The position numbers and the translations under genes are program-made. Shown here in pieces: positions 7,915 through 19,249 of a stretch of 64,000 nucleotides of DNA. Position 1 is the first letter of the stretch; each line of letters opens with the position of its first letter. Source of the DNA: Halomicrococcus gelatinilyticus (GTDB lineage: Archaea > Halobacteriota > Halobacteria > Halobacteriales > Haladaptataceae); NCBI GenBank assembly GCA_024227995.1, contig CP100465.1, positions 1,178,001 to 1,242,000 of the forward strand, written 5' to 3'. The notes under the pieces are model-generated. The model saw only the letters and a program-made list of their open reading frames with translations, ran no database searches and was not told the DNA's origin.

Positions 7915-10098
7915 CTAGAGGTAGTCGACGGCCTCGGGCAGTTCGAGCTTCATGCCCTTGCGCTCGCGGATGTCCATGATCTGTTCGCGCTGGAGATTGT
8001 CGGCCATGACGCGGAAGCCGGCGTTCTCCGTGTTCCAGGAGGCGCGGCCCTCGGTCGCGGAGCGGATGTCGGACGCGAAGCCGATCATCTCCTCGACGGG
8101 CGCGATGCCCTCGACGACCATCAGGTCGCCTTCCTGGTACATGTCGTCGACGCGGCCACGGCGACCCTGGATCTCGCCGGAGGCGGCGCCCATGTGCTCG
8201 TTCGGCACGTCGATGCGGACGTCCTGGATGGGTTCGAGCAGGCGGATCTCACCCTGGACCAGCGCGCTGTGGACGGCGTGGCGGACGGCCGGGATGACCT
8301 GGGCCGGACCGCGGTGGATGGTGTCCTCGTGGAGCCGGGCGTCCTCGAGACGGATGAGCGTTCCCTGGACGGGTTCGCCGGCGAGCGGACCCTCGTCGAG
8401 CGCCTCTTCGAGCCCCTCGATGACGAGCTCCATCGTCTCGTTGAGGTGCTGGATACCCTTCGTGTCGTCGATGAGGATGTTCGTGCCGTGGATCTCCTCG
8501 ACGTTCTGGCTCGTGTCCTTGTCCATGCCGGCCTCCTGCAGTTCCTCGCGGCGGTCCTGCTCTGGCATGTCCATCGACACGTCGCCCAGCTGGATCTTCT
8601 CGACGATGTCCTCCTCGAGCGGTTCTGCGGTCAGGTAGAACCGGTTGTGGCGGTTCGGGGAGATGCCCTCGACCGTGTCCGTGGCCTGCTGGATGGCCTC
8701 GCGGAACACGACGATGGGTTCGCCCGTGTTCACCGGGATGCCCTGGTTGCGCTCGATGCGCTGGCTGATGACCTCCAGGTGGAGTTCACCCTGGCCGGAG
8801 ATGAGGTGCTCGCCCGTGTCCTCGTTGATCTCGATCTGGATGGTCGGGTCCTCCTTGGAGACCTGGCGCAGCGTCTCGATGAGCTTCGGCAGGTCGTCCA
8901 TGTTCTTCGCCTCGACGGACTTCGTGATGACCGGCTCCGAGATGTGCTCGATGGACTCGAACGGCGTCATCTCGACGGAGGAGACGGTCGACCCGGCGAT
9001 GGAGTCCTTCAGCCCCGTGACGGAGGCGATGTTCCCTGCGGGGACGGACTCGACCTCCTCGCGTTCCCCACCCATGAAGATACCGACGGACTGGAGCCGG
9101 TTCTTCCCGGCGGTACCGGAGACGTACAGCTCCTGGCCCTTCTCCAGCGTGCCGGAGAAGACGCGACCCGTCGCGATCTCGCCGGCGTGCGGGTCCATGC
9201 CGATGTCGGTGACCATGAAGACGACCTCGCCGTCCTTGTTCACCATCTGCATGTCCTCGGCGATCTGGCTGTCGGCGTCGCCACGCCAGACGTTCGGGAT
9301 GCGCTCGGGCTGGGCGTCGACGGGGTTCGGGAAGTGCTCGGCGACCATGTCGAGCACGACGTTCGAGAGCGGCGACCGCTCCTTGAGTTCGTCGACGTTG
9401 TCGTTGCGGTTCATCTCGATGATGTCACCGAAGTCGATGCCCGTCCGCTGCATCGACGGCATGCTGACGGCCCAGTTGTACAGCGCGGAGCCGAAGGCGA
9501 CGGTCCCGTCCTCGACGGAGACCTTCCAGCCTTCCTCGTACTTCTCCTCGTTCATGCCCCGGATGAGCTCGTTGACGTCGCGGATGACGTCCATGAGCCG
9601 CTCCTGCATCTCCTCGGGACCCTCCTGGAGCTCATTGATGAGGCGGTCGACCTTGTTGATGAACAGGGTCGGCTTGACGCCCTCGCGGAGCGCCTGGCGC
9701 AGCACCGTCTCCGTCTGGGGCATCGACCCCTCGACGGCGTCGACGACCACGAGCGCGCCGTCGACGGCGCGCATCGCGCGCGTCACGTCGCCACCGAAGT
9801 CGACGTGGCCCGGCGTGTCGATGAGGTTGATGAGGTAGTCGGTGTCCTCGTACTCGTGGGTCATCGAGACGTTCGCCGCGTCGATGGTGATGCCGCGTTC
9901 CTGCTCGTCCTCCTCGGTGTCCATCGCGCGCTGTTCGCCCGCGGTCTCCGAGGAGATCATGCCGGCACCCGCCAGCAGGTTGTCGGTGAGCGTCGTCTTT
10001 CCGTGGTCGATGTGTGCAGCGATGGCGATGTTGCGGATCTGCTCCGGCTTGTCCATCAGCCGCTCACACTGTTCGACGATCTTCTTTCGTCTGCCCAT
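7915..10098 (-). CDS. fusA: translation elongation factor EF-2
   Basis: 727 residues, full length and without intein. G1 AHIDHGKT at residues 28-35, G3 DTPGH, G4 NKVD, domain II to V, and near residue 600 the [10 protein letters not shown] motif whose His is converted to diphthamide in archaea and eukaryotes. It drives GTP-dependent translocation of the ribosome. Unlike in many archaea it is not contiguous with rps7: a DUF5781 gene and a cupin gene, both on the opposite strand, lie between. A TTTT-rich box about 30 nt upstream of the ATG suggests its own promoter. Confidence 0.98.
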   Translation of the reverse strand: MGRRKKIVEQCERLMDKPEQIRNIAIAAHIDHGKTTLTDNLLAGAGMISSETAGEQRAMDTEEDEQERGITIDAANVSMTHEYEDTDYLINLIDTPGHVDFGGDVTRAMRAVDGALVVVDAVEGSMPQTETVLRQALREGVKPTLFINKVDRLINELQEGPEEMQERLMDVIRDVNELIRGMNEEKYEEGWKVSVEDGTVAFGSALYNWAVSMPSMQRTGIDFGDIIEMNRNDNVDELKERSPLSNVVLDMVAEHFPNPVDAQPERIPNVWRGDADSQIAEDMQMVNKDGEVVFMVTDIGMDPHAGEIATGRVFSGTLEKGQELYVSGTAGKNRLQSVGIFMGGEREEVESVPAGNIASVTGLKDSIAGSTVSSVEMTPFESIEHISEPVITKSVEAKNMDDLPKLIETLRQVSKEDPTIQIEINEDTGEHLISGQGELHLEVISQRIERNQGIPVNTGEPIVVFREAIQQATDTVEGISPNRHNRFYLTAEPLEEDIVEKIQLGDVSMDMPEQDRREELQEAGMDKDTSQNVEEIHGTNILIDDTKGIQHLNETMELVIEGLEEALDEGPLAGEPVQGTLIRLEDARLHEDTIHRGPAQVIPAVRHAVHSALVQGEIRLLEPIQDVRIDVPNEHMGAASGEIQGRRGRVDDMYQEGDLMVVEGIAPVEEMIGFASDIRSATEGRASWNTENAGFRVMADNLQREQIMDIRERKGMKLELPEAVDYL

Positions 10099-10239
10099 AT
10101 ATGGGTACTCCTACCCGCACGAGGTTGAAAAGCATAGTGTTTCGCCACAGCCGAAATCGGCGTGAAACGGCCAGACTCCCTGATATACGGTCACAAGCGT
10201 CACAAGAGTAATGCCTGCTCAGACCTTCACACGACACGC

Positions 10240-10989
10240 ATGGACATACGAGTACAGGGCCCCGCACCGACGACGCCGTTCCTCAGCGCGGGCGACCTCT
10301 TCGAGACCGAGTGGGACCTCGACCGGCCCGTGCACGTCCGCGTCCGCCAGGACCCCGACGAGCGCACGTGGACCGCCCACCCGGACGGCATCCACGTCCT
10401 CAACATCTCCGAGAAGGCCGCCACGAGCGCGATGGCGCGCGAACTCGCCCTCCACGAGTACGCGCACATGGCGCGCCACGAGCAGGCCCACCCCTCCCAC
10501 ACCCAGTCGACCGAGGAGGCGCTCTTTCTCGCGCTCGCCGGCCGGTCGGTCGAGCGGCGCAAGCTCACGCACTGCTACCAGATCGCCAACCACATGAAGG
10601 ACATCTACGCCGACGACATCACCCTCCGCGTCGGACCGAGCGACAAGCTCGTCGCGTTCCTCGAATCCGAACTCGCGTCGGCCGTCGCCGACCGCCCCGC
10701 CGACCTGCGCGGCACCCGGACGACCGCCACCGCCGACCCCGAGATAACGGCGGTCAACGCCGCGTTCGCGCTCGCGCTGGTCGAGCGCCACGACCTCGTC
10801 TCGCGCGACCACCGCCTCTACGACCTCGCCCACGCCGCGGCCGACGACGCGCCGGACGTCGACGTGCAGGCGTTCAAGTACCGCTTCCGGTCGCTCGGCG
10901 ACGACCCGGGCGAGAGCGAGTACCGGAAGCACCTGGTCGACGCGACCCAGGAGTACGTCCTGGGCGGCGGCGGACGGGCGGCCGACTAG
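10240..10989 (+). CDS. DUF5781 family protein with an HExxH-like motif
   Basis: 249 residues from the ATG giving MDIRVQGPAP; the frame is open 26 codons further upstream, but that part lacks family similarity and overlaps the EF-2 promoter region. I recognise it as DUF5781, a family restricted to haloarchaea. Around residue 77 it carries LALHEYAHMARHEQAHPSH, where HEYAH is an exact HExxH zinc-protease motif preceded by a helix, and a further His cluster follows. TEEALFLALAGRSVERRK follows and could supply a third ligand (Glu). A metalloprotease or metal-binding role is an inference. It sits between EF-2 and rps7 on the opposite strand. Confidence 0.85.
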   Translation: MDIRVQGPAPTTPFLSAGDLFETEWDLDRPVHVRVRQDPDERTWTAHPDGIHVLNISEKAATSAMARELALHEYAHMARHEQAHPSHTQSTEEALFLALAGRSVERRKLTHCYQIANHMKDIYADDITLRVGPSDKLVAFLESELASAVADRPADLRGTRTTATADPEITAVNAAFALALVERHDLVSRDHRLYDLAHAAADDAPDVDVQAFKYRFRSLGDDPGESEYRKHLVDATQEYVLGGGGRAAD

Positions 10990-11133
10990 CGGGCGGGGCC
11001 GGACCGTCCAGGTCTGGCCGCGGCGGTCCACCCGGGTCCGGCCACGCGGGTCGAACCCGACGACGAAGTTCGGCTCACGACGTAGCGCCGGCAGGCGAAC
11101 CGTCGCTCGTCGCCGACCGGGTTCGCCCAGCAC

Positions 11134-11141
11134 TTATTATA
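11134..11141 (+). promoter_or_regulatory. box A promoter of cupin gene
   Basis: TTATTATA lies 24-31 nt before the ATG at 11165, the leaderless spacing seen elsewhere in the window. Confidence 0.55.
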
Positions 11142-11164
11142 CGGACCGCGCCGTATCGCCGACG

Positions 11165-11494
11165 ATGTCCTACACCAAGGTCGATTCGAGCGACGTCGAA
11201 CCCGTCGCCGAGGGAATGCGCTTTCTCGGGGGGCCGCTCGACTGCGAGAAACTGGGCGTGACGCTCGTCGACGCCGACCCGGGCTGGACCAGCAAGGAGC
11301 ACGACCACGCCGAGGACGCCCAGGAGGAGGTGTACGTCCTGCTCGACGGCTCTGCGACGGTGACGGTCGAGGGCGAGGACGTCGACCTGTCCGCGGGCGA
11401 GGCACTCCGGATTCCGCCCGGCACGACCCGCCAGATACGGAACGACGACGTCGAGAGCCGGTTCGTGCTTGTCGGCGCCTCGGGCGAGGAGTGA
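11165..11494 (+). CDS. cupin-domain protein
   Basis: 109 residues, a single small beta-barrel cupin. Seen: motif 1 region GWTSKEHDHAEDAQEEVYVLLDG, which keeps His-x-His and Glu ligands, and motif 2 region LSAGEALRIPPGTTRQIRN, where the usual motif-2 His is replaced (TTRQ). Cupins of this size bind a metal and small ligands or act as isomerases or sensors. The substrate cannot be inferred. It has its own promoter and stands opposite to the ribosomal genes around it. Confidence 0.85.
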   Translation: MSYTKVDSSDVEPVAEGMRFLGGPLDCEKLGVTLVDADPGWTSKEHDHAEDAQEEVYVLLDGSATVTVEGEDVDLSAGEALRIPPGTTRQIRNDDVESRFVLVGASGEE

Positions 11495-11584
11495 AGACGG
11501 CGGACGTCCGGGTCGGACACGGGCGTCGCGCGTCGATACCCGTCGCTGACGAGTGGTCGAGAACGAAAGAAGGGGGAACCGATA

Positions 11585-12199
11585 TCAGCGTGCCGCGGCG
11601 GCGACGCGTTCCTTCTCTTCCTTCTGGTTGATGGCGTACGTCTGGACGTCGTAGTCGGCCGCGCCGATGAGCTGCTCGGCGAGCGCCTCCTCGGCGTCGG
11701 TCGCGCTCTTGAAGGAGGCGTTGTAGACGCCCTCGGCGATGAACTTCAGGGACTGGTCGACGCGGCGCTGGGGCGCGACGTCGACGGCCTTCGGGACGGA
11801 GATGCCACCGTACTTCAGGCGCACCGTCTCCTCGCGCGGGGCGGCGTTCTCGACGGCCGTGACGAGCACCTGCACCGGGTTCTCCTCGGTGCGCTCGTGG
11901 ACGATGTCGAACGCCTCGCGCGTGATCTTCATCGTCTGCTGCTTCTTGCCCGTGTTCTCCTCGGTCTGCATCAGGCGGTTGACGAGGCGCTCGACGATGC
12001 TGACCTCGCTCTTCTGGAACTGCTTGCTTGCGTGGCGGCCCATCGTGTGCGCGACGGGCGTGACCGAGATGTAGCGCTCGGTGCTGGGGTCGTCGTACTC
12101 GACGTTGGTGACGTCCCACTTGCCGAACAGTTCCGCCGCCGCGCCCTCGCCCTCGGTTCCGACGTGCTTGTCGGGTTCGGGTTGTTCGTCGGCACTCAT
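11585..12199 (-). CDS. rps7: 30S ribosomal protein S7 (uS7)
   Basis: 204 residues, typical archaeal length with an acidic N-terminal extension ([14 protein letters not shown]). Family features: [40 protein letters not shown], and the C-terminal [16 protein letters not shown]. It nucleates assembly of the 30S head. It begins 2 nt after the rps12 stop, so the two are one operon continuing from nusA and the RNA polymerase genes. Confidence 0.98.
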   Translation of the reverse strand: MSADEQPEPDKHVGTEGEGAAAELFGKWDVTNVEYDDPSTERYISVTPVAHTMGRHASKQFQKSEVSIVERLVNRLMQTEENTGKKQQTMKITREAFDIVHERTEENPVQVLVTAVENAAPREETVRLKYGGISVPKAVDVAPQRRVDQSLKFIAEGVYNASFKSATDAEEALAEQLIGAADYDVQTYAINQKEEKERVAAAAR

Positions 12200-12201
12200 G
12201 G

Positions 12202-12630
12202 TTATCGGACCGGCTTCTCCGCGTTCCCGCGAACCAGTTCTTCGAGGCTCACGCCGTTGACCTTCTCGACCTTGTAGTTAACGCCGGAGAGGTCGCCCAT
12301 CGCGCGACCCTTCGCGCCGCCGATGCCGGCGATGGTGACCTCGTCGTGTTCGTCGATGAACGAGATGGCGCCGTCGCCGGGGCAGAAGGCGGTGACCTGT
12401 TTGCCGTTCTTGATCAGCTGAACCCGGACGCACTTCCGGATGGCCGAGTTGGGCTGTTTGGCCTCGATGCCGACCTTCTCGAGCACGATTCCACGGCCCT
12501 GCGGCGCGCCTTCGAGGGGGTCTGACTTCTCCCCGAGACCGCGCTCGCGTCGGGCGTAATCGGAGTCGGACCACCGGTGGTTCTGGCGGTCCTTCTTCAG
12601 CTTGCGAGCTGCGTACTTGCCGTTCGCCAT
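12202..12630 (-). CDS. rps12: 30S ribosomal protein S12 (uS12)
   Basis: 142 residues from ATG ([16 protein letters not shown]). The decoding-centre motif [15 protein letters not shown] and the [20 protein letters not shown] block are intact. The Lys in KQPNSA region is the classical streptomycin-related position. The gene has its own box A (12657-12662) 27-32 nt upstream, despite following nusA, so the rps12-rps7 pair can be transcribed separately. Confidence 0.98.
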   Translation of the reverse strand: MANGKYAARKLKKDRQNHRWSDSDYARRERGLGEKSDPLEGAPQGRGIVLEKVGIEAKQPNSAIRKCVRVQLIKNGKQVTAFCPGDGAISFIDEHDEVTIAGIGGAKGRAMGDLSGVNYKVEKVNGVSLEELVRGNAEKPVR

Positions 12631-12656
12631 ATGACGTGACCTATCCGACGGAGCCA

Positions 12657-12662
12657 CTTAAG
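12657..12662 (-). promoter_or_regulatory. box A promoter for rps12-rps7
   Basis: CTTAAG lies 27-32 nt before the rps12 ATG on the minus strand, in the 261-bp gap after nusA. The spacing indicates a leaderless transcript. Confidence 0.55.
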
Positions 12663-12891
12663 CGTCCCCTTTCGAAGTCGTCGTTACGGCCGCAGCTTCG
12701 CGTAGCGGGGTGCGAGGAGGAATCTGAGGCCGTCTCGCGGCTCTCGAAACTAGTTCTCTGGCCGGCCGAACTCCGAAACGGGCCGGAGAATCCGTCTCGG
12801 TTCAGGACGCCGAGGCTGCGCGGTCGACCCACGCCGACCGACTCGCGCGGGTCGTGTGACGGTGAGAATCGGAAAGAAGTCGACAGTCGCG

Positions 12892-13326
12892 TCAGGTCAA
12901 CTGGATGTCGTCCACGTCGAAGTGGCGGTCGGCCAGCAGCTTCGCGGTCTCGATGTTGCGGCCGCCCGCGCCGATGGCGACGCCTGTGTCCTCCTCGGCC
13001 ACCTCCACGTACGCGAGCACGTCGTCGTTCTCGCTGATGGTGACGTTGTACACCGCCGCGGGCGCGAGCGCGTTGGCGACGAAGTCCTCGGCCGTGTCGG
13101 CGTCCTCGACGAGTTCCACGTCGGCACCGACCTGCTCCTCGACGCGCTGGACGGTCTGGCCGCCGGGACCGATGGCCTGACCCATGTCACCCGGCTTGAC
13201 GACGAAGACGACCCGCTTGTCCGCCTCCTCGTCGTCGAGGACGACGCAGTCGCGCGCCGTCGCGCCGGTCTCGTCCTCGAAGAGGGCGATGTACTGCCGG
13301 GCGGCGTCCGAGAGGGTGACCGTCAT
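12892..13326 (-). CDS. nusA: NusA-like transcription factor (KH domains)
   Basis: 144 residues, the short archaeal NusA composed of two KH domains without the bacterial N-terminal RNA polymerase domain. GxxG loops are IGPGG (KH1) and IGAGG (KH2). It binds RNA, likely linked to termination or antitermination. Its ATG overlaps the rpo1C stop by one nucleotide (TGATG), so it is translationally coupled to the polymerase operon. Confidence 0.95.
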   Translation of the reverse strand: MTVTLSDAARQYIALFEDETGATARDCVVLDDEEADKRVVFVVKPGDMGQAIGPGGQTVQRVEEQVGADVELVEDADTAEDFVANALAPAAVYNVTISENDDVLAYVEVAEEDTGVAIGAGGRNIETAKLLADRHFDVDDIQLT

Positions 13327-14507
13327 CAGTCGGACGGCTCGGCACCGCGACTGATCGACCCCATGCGGAGGTCGACGTCGCCGGTACCCAGCTTGATGGG
13401 CTTGCCGACGATGACGTTCTCGGTGACGCCGTTGAGGTCGTCGACCTCACCGTGGATGGCGGCGTCGAGCAGGTGGTTGACCGTGACCTCGAACGCCGCA
13501 CGCGCGAGGACGCTCTCCTTGCTACCGGAGATGCCGTGGCGGCCGATGGACTCGATCTCGCCGCGGTTGGTCATGATGTCCGCGACCAGCATCAGGTGGC
13601 GGACGTTCACGTCGTCGAGGCCCTGCTCCTCGAGCGTGTCCATCGTCTCCTCGATGATGGCCTCGCGGGCCGCCTCGATGCCGAGGTTCTTGCGCACCTC
13701 GTGGATGTTGTTCGTCGTCGTCCGGGAGGCGTCGACGCCCTCGATGTCGATGACGTCGCCGAACGCCGACCCCTCGGTGTAGAGGACGAACTCCTCCCCG
13801 TCGTCGGTCTGCTCCTTGCGGATGACGACGCGGGTGATGTCCTCGATGCCCTTGAAGACGATCTCGCGGAGCTGTTCGACCAGCTGGAGCAGCTCGCGGT
13901 AGCTGGGCTGCTCGGGGCCGAACTCGATGACCGCGCCCTGCTTGTTCGTCTGGACGCCGAGCTCGTCCTCGATGATGCTGGCCACCTCGTCGGGCGTGAT
14001 GAGCCGCTCCTCGAGGGTGTCCTCGTTCAGGTCGATGGAGACGATCATGTCGGCGACGTTCGTCGAGATGTCGCCGAGCGCGAGGATCTTCGTCGCCTCG
14101 ATCTGCCAGACGACCTCGTGGGCGAGCTCGCGGTCGTCCGCGTACTCGTCCTCGAGGTAGACCGTCATCATCGGCGTGTCCGGCGTCTTCCGAGCGTCCA
14201 CGAGCTCGATGAGCCGTGGCAGGCCCTGGGTCACGTCGATCTCCGCCACGCCCGCGTAGTGGAACGTGTTCATCGTCATCTGCGTCCCCGGTTCGCCGAT
14301 GCTCTGGGCGCTCACCGTTCCGACGGGGTCGAGCGGGTCGACGCGGGTGTTCAGGTAGCGGTTCTCGACGGCGCGGGCGATCTCGTCGACCTGGTCGACG
14401 GTGACGCCGTCGCGCGATTCGATGGTGTCGTACACCTCCTCTTTCAGCCGCTTCGGGAGTTCGGTGTCCTCCACCAGTGTTCGCATGTCGTCGGTAATCT
14501 CAGTCAT
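13326..14507 (-). CDS. rpo1C: DNA-directed RNA polymerase subunit A'' (Rpo1C)
   Basis: 393 residues starting [11 protein letters not shown]. It corresponds to the C-terminal third of bacterial beta'. Seen: [27 protein letters not shown], which covers the start of the trigger loop, and the conserved C-terminal block with [20 protein letters not shown]. It completes the active site with A'. The start overlaps the A' stop by 8 nt, and its stop overlaps the nusA start. Confidence 0.98.
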   Translation of the reverse strand: MTEITDDMRTLVEDTELPKRLKEEVYDTIESRDGVTVDQVDEIARAVENRYLNTRVDPLDPVGTVSAQSIGEPGTQMTMNTFHYAGVAEIDVTQGLPRLIELVDARKTPDTPMMTVYLEDEYADDRELAHEVVWQIEATKILALGDISTNVADMIVSIDLNEDTLEERLITPDEVASIIEDELGVQTNKQGAVIEFGPEQPSYRELLQLVEQLREIVFKGIEDITRVVIRKEQTDDGEEFVLYTEGSAFGDVIDIEGVDASRTTTNNIHEVRKNLGIEAAREAIIEETMDTLEEQGLDDVNVRHLMLVADIMTNRGEIESIGRHGISGSKESVLARAAFEVTVNHLLDAAIHGEVDDLNGVTENVIVGKPIKLGTGDVDLRMGSISRGAEPSD

Positions 14508-17418
14508 CGGATTCCACCTGCCGTGCGTCCGCGTGCTCCGAGAGGTTCGTCGGCGGGCGTCGCTCGCCGAGGAACTCCTGCTTGCGTCGTTCGCTGTCGA
14601 ACTCCTCGTCCAGGACGCTGTCGACGATCCCGTCCACGTCGATGGGGTTCTCCTCCGCGGAGGAGACCCGGACGGGCGAGGTGCCGTCCTCGCCGAACTC
14701 GAACTGGACGATGGTGTCGGAGGTGTCCCGCACCGTGCCGTCGTACTGGGTCTCCAGCTCGGACAGCGCGTTGATGAGCCGGCGCTGCAGGTAGCCGGAC
14801 TTGGAGGTACGGACCGCCGTGTCCACGAGCCCCTCGCGGCCACCCATCGCGTGGAAGAAGAACTCCAGAGGCGTCAGTCCGCCCGTGTAGGAGTGCTCCA
14901 CGAAGCCGTGGGCGTCCGCGGAGAGGTCGTTCGGCTTGTAGTGGCTCAGCGTGCGGTCCTCGTACCCGCGGTTGATCCGCTCGCCGCGAACCGCCTGCTG
15001 GCCGACGCAGCCGGCCATCTGGGTCAGGTTGAGCATCGACCCACGCGCGCCGGATTCGGCCATGACCACGGCGGGGTTGTCGCCCGCGAAGTGGTCCTCG
15101 GCGATGTCGCCCGCGGAGTCGCGGGCCTTGCCGAGCGTCTGCATGATCTTCATCTCCAGCGTCTCGTCGACGGTGCGGCCCGGCAGCGACTCGAGGTCGC
15201 CGTTCTCGTAGGTCTCGATGAGCTCCTCGACGCGGTCGTAGGCGTTGCCGATGGCCTCGTCGATCTGCTCCTGGGCCGCAGCGGGGATGGTCTCGTCGTC
15301 GATGGCCAGCGAGAACCCGAAGTGCATGATCGAGCGCATCGCCAGCGACGCGACCTCGTTGATGAACTGCCGCGAACGGGTCTCGCCGTACTGCTTGGTG
15401 ATGGTGTCGACGATCTCGCCGCCGAACGCGCCGACCGCGTCCTCGTCGATGGTGCCGTCGGTCAGCCGGCCGTTCTCGATGACGACCGTGTCACCGGCGG
15501 AGCTGGTGAACTCGAGGTCGAGCCCGTCCGGCATCAGTTCGCTGAACAGCTGGCGACCCGTCCAGTACGGCTCGCCGTCGTGCTCGCCGGCCGGTTCGGG
15601 GAGTTCGTCGACGCGCGTGGCACGCAGCAGGTCGAGCGCCTGCGTCTCGTTGAACTCGGGGTTCTCGTGGGTCAGCAGGTACGTCCCGGAGATGTGGTCC
15701 TGGATGGGACCGATGATGTTCTCGCCGAAGCGCGGGGAGAGAATCTGCTCCTGCACGCGCATGAGGACGCGCGCCTCCGCGCGGGCCTCCTCGTTCTGCA
15801 GCGCGTGCATGTTCATCTCGTCCCCGTCGAAGTCGGCGTTGTACGGCGTACAGACCGTCGTGTTCAGCCGGAACGTCTTGTACGGCATCACGACGACCTC
15901 GTGGGCCATGATGGACATCCGGTGCAGCGACGGCTGGCGGTTGAAGATGACGATGTCGCCGTCGACGAGGTGGCGGTTGACCTCCCAGCCGGCCTCGACC
16001 TTCTCGGCGAGCTCCTCGCAGTTCTTCTCGGTCACCTTCAGGCGGCGGCCGTCGGGGCGCTTGACGTAGTTGGCACCCGGGTGGCCCTCGGGGCCGTTGC
16101 TGACGTACCGGCGGGCCTCGTCGACGTTCCGGTCGGTGACGTTCATCGTCTGGGTCATCTCGCGAGCGACCCGCTCGGGGACACCGACCTCGTTGAGGCT
16201 CAGCGTCGGGTCCGGACTGATGACGGTCCGGGCGGAGAAGTTCACGCGCTTGCCGGAGAGGCTACCCCGGAAGCGGCCTTCCTTGCCCTTCAGGCGCTGG
16301 GAGAGCGTCTTCAGGGGCCGGCCGGAGCGGTGCCGGGCCGGCGGCGTGCCCGAAATCTCGTTGTCCATGAACGTCGTGACGTGGTACTGCAGCAGTTCCC
16401 AGAGGTCCTCGATGATGAGCTGGGGCGCACCCGCCTCGCGGTTCTCCATGAACCGCTGGTTGATGCGGATGATGTCGACCAGCTTGTGCGTGAGGTCGTC
16501 CTCGCTGCGCTGACCGTTGTCCAGCGTGATGGAGGGGCGGGCCGTGACCGGCGGCACCGGCAGCACGGTGAGGATCATCCACTCCGGCCGGGAGCGGTCG
16601 GGGTCGATGCCCAGGACGGCGATGTCCTCGTCCGGGATGTCCTCGAACCAGTCCCGGATGTCGCTGGGCATCAGCTTGTTCATGTCCTCCTCGGTGAGGT
16701 CGATGTCGAGCGCCTTCTCGATGGCCCGGCGGTCGTCCTCGCGCGGCCGGAACTCGCCGGACATGATGTCGTTGATGCGCGAGAGGTCGATGCCGGTCTG
16801 GTCGGCGAGCTCCTGGGGCGCGACCGGTTCGCGCTCCTCGTCCTCGCCGACGTCGCCCTGCATCGCGGCCGCGATGCGTTCGCTGTACTCGCTCGTCAGG
16901 ACCTGCTGGACCTCGTAGTAGGTCGTCGGCTTCTCGTGGTTGATGTCGTACTGGACCTCGCCACAGTGGGGGCAGCGGTCCTTCTTGCGGGCCTCGCGGA
17001 TGGCCGACTTCGTGACGTCGTTGATGTCGTTGCCGAGCTCCTTCGTCCGGTCCAGCATGGTCCGGTACTTCTCCTTCTCGTCCTCGGTGAGCAGCAGCCG
17101 CGAGCAGTTGCGGCAGGTGCCACGGAGGAGGCGACGGATGAGCTTCGTGAACCCGACGTGGATGACCGGCGCGGCCAGCTCGATGTGGCCGAAGTGGCCG
17201 TTACAGGAGCCGGAGTGCTTGCCGCAGGTCTTGCACTCCAGGCCGGGGTCGATGACGCCCAGCCGGGGGTCCATCAGTCCCATGTCGATGGGGAACCCGT
17301 CGTCGTCGTAGGTGTCGGCCGTGATGATCTTCGTGGCCGACATCTCGCGGTACTCCTCCGGGTCCATCAGCCCGAAGCTGATTTCGCCGATCTCCTTGGG
17401 TGTTTGACCTGTTGACAT
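14500..17418 (-). CDS. rpo1N: DNA-directed RNA polymerase subunit A' (Rpo1N)
   Basis: 972 residues, no intein. N-terminal zinc motif [17 protein letters not shown], a second zinc site CxxC with CPHCGEVQ, and the catalytic Mg2+ loop NADFDGD at residues 527-533. It is the large catalytic subunit. It starts 3 nt after the B' stop and overlaps rpo1C. The C-terminal split position (before the trigger-loop domain) is the standard archaeal one. Confidence 0.99.
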   Translation of the reverse strand: MSTGQTPKEIGEISFGLMDPEEYREMSATKIITADTYDDDGFPIDMGLMDPRLGVIDPGLECKTCGKHSGSCNGHFGHIELAAPVIHVGFTKLIRRLLRGTCRNCSRLLLTEDEKEKYRTMLDRTKELGNDINDVTKSAIREARKKDRCPHCGEVQYDINHEKPTTYYEVQQVLTSEYSERIAAAMQGDVGEDEEREPVAPQELADQTGIDLSRINDIMSGEFRPREDDRRAIEKALDIDLTEEDMNKLMPSDIRDWFEDIPDEDIAVLGIDPDRSRPEWMILTVLPVPPVTARPSITLDNGQRSEDDLTHKLVDIIRINQRFMENREAGAPQLIIEDLWELLQYHVTTFMDNEISGTPPARHRSGRPLKTLSQRLKGKEGRFRGSLSGKRVNFSARTVISPDPTLSLNEVGVPERVAREMTQTMNVTDRNVDEARRYVSNGPEGHPGANYVKRPDGRRLKVTEKNCEELAEKVEAGWEVNRHLVDGDIVIFNRQPSLHRMSIMAHEVVVMPYKTFRLNTTVCTPYNADFDGDEMNMHALQNEEARAEARVLMRVQEQILSPRFGENIIGPIQDHISGTYLLTHENPEFNETQALDLLRATRVDELPEPAGEHDGEPYWTGRQLFSELMPDGLDLEFTSSAGDTVVIENGRLTDGTIDEDAVGAFGGEIVDTITKQYGETRSRQFINEVASLAMRSIMHFGFSLAIDDETIPAAAQEQIDEAIGNAYDRVEELIETYENGDLESLPGRTVDETLEMKIMQTLGKARDSAGDIAEDHFAGDNPAVVMAESGARGSMLNLTQMAGCVGQQAVRGERINRGYEDRTLSHYKPNDLSADAHGFVEHSYTGGLTPLEFFFHAMGGREGLVDTAVRTSKSGYLQRRLINALSELETQYDGTVRDTSDTIVQFEFGEDGTSPVRVSSAEENPIDVDGIVDSVLDEEFDSERRKQEFLGERRPPTNLSEHADARQVESDD

Positions 17419-17421
17419 GGT

Positions 17422-19248
17422 TTAGACTGCGTCCTCCAGTTCGAGTCGCGGCGCGATACCGAGCGCCTTCATCTCGTCGAGCAGGAGCTTGAACGCGTAG
17501 GACATCTCGATCTCGTGGATGTCCGTCTCCTCGTCGCAGTTCGGGCAGTAGACGCGGTTCTGCTCGACGTTCTCGACGCCGCTCATCCCGCAGTTGGCAC
17601 AGACGTAGATCCACTCGCGGTCGGACTCGTCGAGCAGCCGTTCCTTCAGCGTCAGGGCGGCGCCGTGCCCGATGAGCACGTCGCGCTCCATCTCCCCGAC
17701 GCGCAGACCGCCTTCGCGCGCACGGCCCTCGGTGGGCTGGCGGGTCAGCACCTGCACCGGCCCGCGCGAGCGGGCGTGCAGCTTGTTCGACACCATGTGG
17801 TACAGCTTCTGGTAGAAGATGGTGCCGACGAAGATCTCCGCCTCGATCTTCTCCCCGGTGACGCCGGAGTACATCGTCTCCTTGCCGCTGGACTTGAACC
17901 CGTGCTCCTCCAGCGACGACCGGAGTTCCTCCTCGTCCTCGCCGGTGAACGCGGTGCCGTCGACGCGACGTCCTTCGAACGCGCCGACCTTCCCGCCGAT
18001 CATCTCCAGCACGTGGCCGACCGTCATCCGCGACGGAAGCGCGTGCGGGTTGATGATGAGGTCGGGGACGACGCCCTCCTGGGTGAACGGCATGTCCTCC
18101 TGGGGCGCGATGTGGCCGACGACCCCCTTCTGGCCGTGTCGCGACGCGAACTTGTCACCGAGTTCGGGGATGCGCTCGTCGCGCACCGACACCTTCGACA
18201 GCTTCGAGCCGTCCTCGCCCTCCATCAGCGTGACCGTGTCGACGACGCCGGACTCGCCCGAGCGCATCGTCACGGACGTCTCGCGGCGCTTCTGCGGCGA
18301 CAGCCCGCCCATGTCGTCCGGCTCCTCGAGGAACCGCGGCGGACTCGTCTTGCCCAGCAGGACGCTGTTCTCGTCGACCTGCGTCTCCGGGTTGACGAGG
18401 CCGTCCTCGTCGAGGTGAGTGTAGGCGTCCTCGCCGCGAGCGCCGCGCACGTCGTCGCTCGGAATCTCGAAGCGGTCCTCCTGGCCGCCGGGGTAGCGGC
18501 GCTCCTCGCCCTCGTAGGTGCGGAAGAAGTGCGACCGCGCGAGCGCGCGCTCGACGCTGCCCTTGTTCATGACGAGGGCGTCCTCGATGTTGAACCCCTC
18601 GTAGCTCATCACCGCGACGGTGAAGTTCTGGGCGGCCGGCCGGTCGTCGTAGCCGATCTGCTCGGTCGTCTGCGTCTTCACCATCGACAGCTGCGGGTAG
18701 TGCAGCAGGTGCTGGCGCGTGTCCGGGCGGATCCGGTAGTTCGCCGACGGGAGCCCCAGCGACTGCTTGATCATCCCCGACCCCATCGTGATGCGGGGGC
18801 TCGCGTTGTGTTCGGGGTAGGGAATCATCCCCGCACCGATGCCGAAGATGAGCTGCGGGTCGACCTCGAGGTGGGTGTGGTCGGCGGTGAGTTCGTCCTC
18901 GTCGACCGCCACGTAGATGTCCTCCTCCTCCTCGGCGTCGATGAACTCGACCTTCCCGCGGTCGACGAGGTCCGTGAAGTCGAGGTCGCCCTGCTTGACC
19001 GCCTCGACCTCGTCCTCGGTGACGAGGGGCTCGCCGTTCTCGACGACGAGCAGCGGCCGGCGGGCGCGTCCCGCGTCCGCGTTGATGATGACCTCGCGCG
19101 TCCGGTCTTTCACCGAGACGTTGACCATCTCGCTGACGTCGCCGCGGCGGCGCGCTTCCCGGACCTGACCTGCGAGCTGTTCGGGGTCGGGATGGGTCCC
19201 GACCAGACTACCGTTGACGTATACTTTCGCTTCTCGTCCCTGGCTCAT
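17422..19248 (-). CDS. rpo2C: DNA-directed RNA polymerase subunit B' (Rpo2C)
   Basis: 608 residues, C-terminal half of the beta-like subunit. Seen: [26 protein letters not shown], the [15 protein letters not shown] motif, and a C-terminal zinc ribbon with CANCG and CPNCD. The beta subunit is split into B'' and B' in haloarchaea, and the gap between the two genes here is only 1 nt. It forms the active-site and hybrid-binding part of RNA polymerase. Confidence 0.99.
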   Translation of the reverse strand: MSQGREAKVYVNGSLVGTHPDPEQLAGQVREARRRGDVSEMVNVSVKDRTREVIINADAGRARRPLLVVENGEPLVTEDEVEAVKQGDLDFTDLVDRGKVEFIDAEEEEDIYVAVDEDELTADHTHLEVDPQLIFGIGAGMIPYPEHNASPRITMGSGMIKQSLGLPSANYRIRPDTRQHLLHYPQLSMVKTQTTEQIGYDDRPAAQNFTVAVMSYEGFNIEDALVMNKGSVERALARSHFFRTYEGEERRYPGGQEDRFEIPSDDVRGARGEDAYTHLDEDGLVNPETQVDENSVLLGKTSPPRFLEEPDDMGGLSPQKRRETSVTMRSGESGVVDTVTLMEGEDGSKLSKVSVRDERIPELGDKFASRHGQKGVVGHIAPQEDMPFTQEGVVPDLIINPHALPSRMTVGHVLEMIGGKVGAFEGRRVDGTAFTGEDEEELRSSLEEHGFKSSGKETMYSGVTGEKIEAEIFVGTIFYQKLYHMVSNKLHARSRGPVQVLTRQPTEGRAREGGLRVGEMERDVLIGHGAALTLKERLLDESDREWIYVCANCGMSGVENVEQNRVYCPNCDEETDIHEIEMSYAFKLLLDEMKALGIAPRLELEDAV

Positions 19249-19249
19249 G

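Noticed and set aside
7828..10128. 766-codon open frame opposite EF-2
   Set aside because: Antisense shadow of the EF-2 gene; high GC3 keeps frames open, and the product is low-complexity without any known domain.
14401..17415. 1004-codon open frame opposite rpo1N
   Set aside because: Exact antisense shadow of the polymerase gene, Val/Asp/Leu/Arg-rich with no motif.
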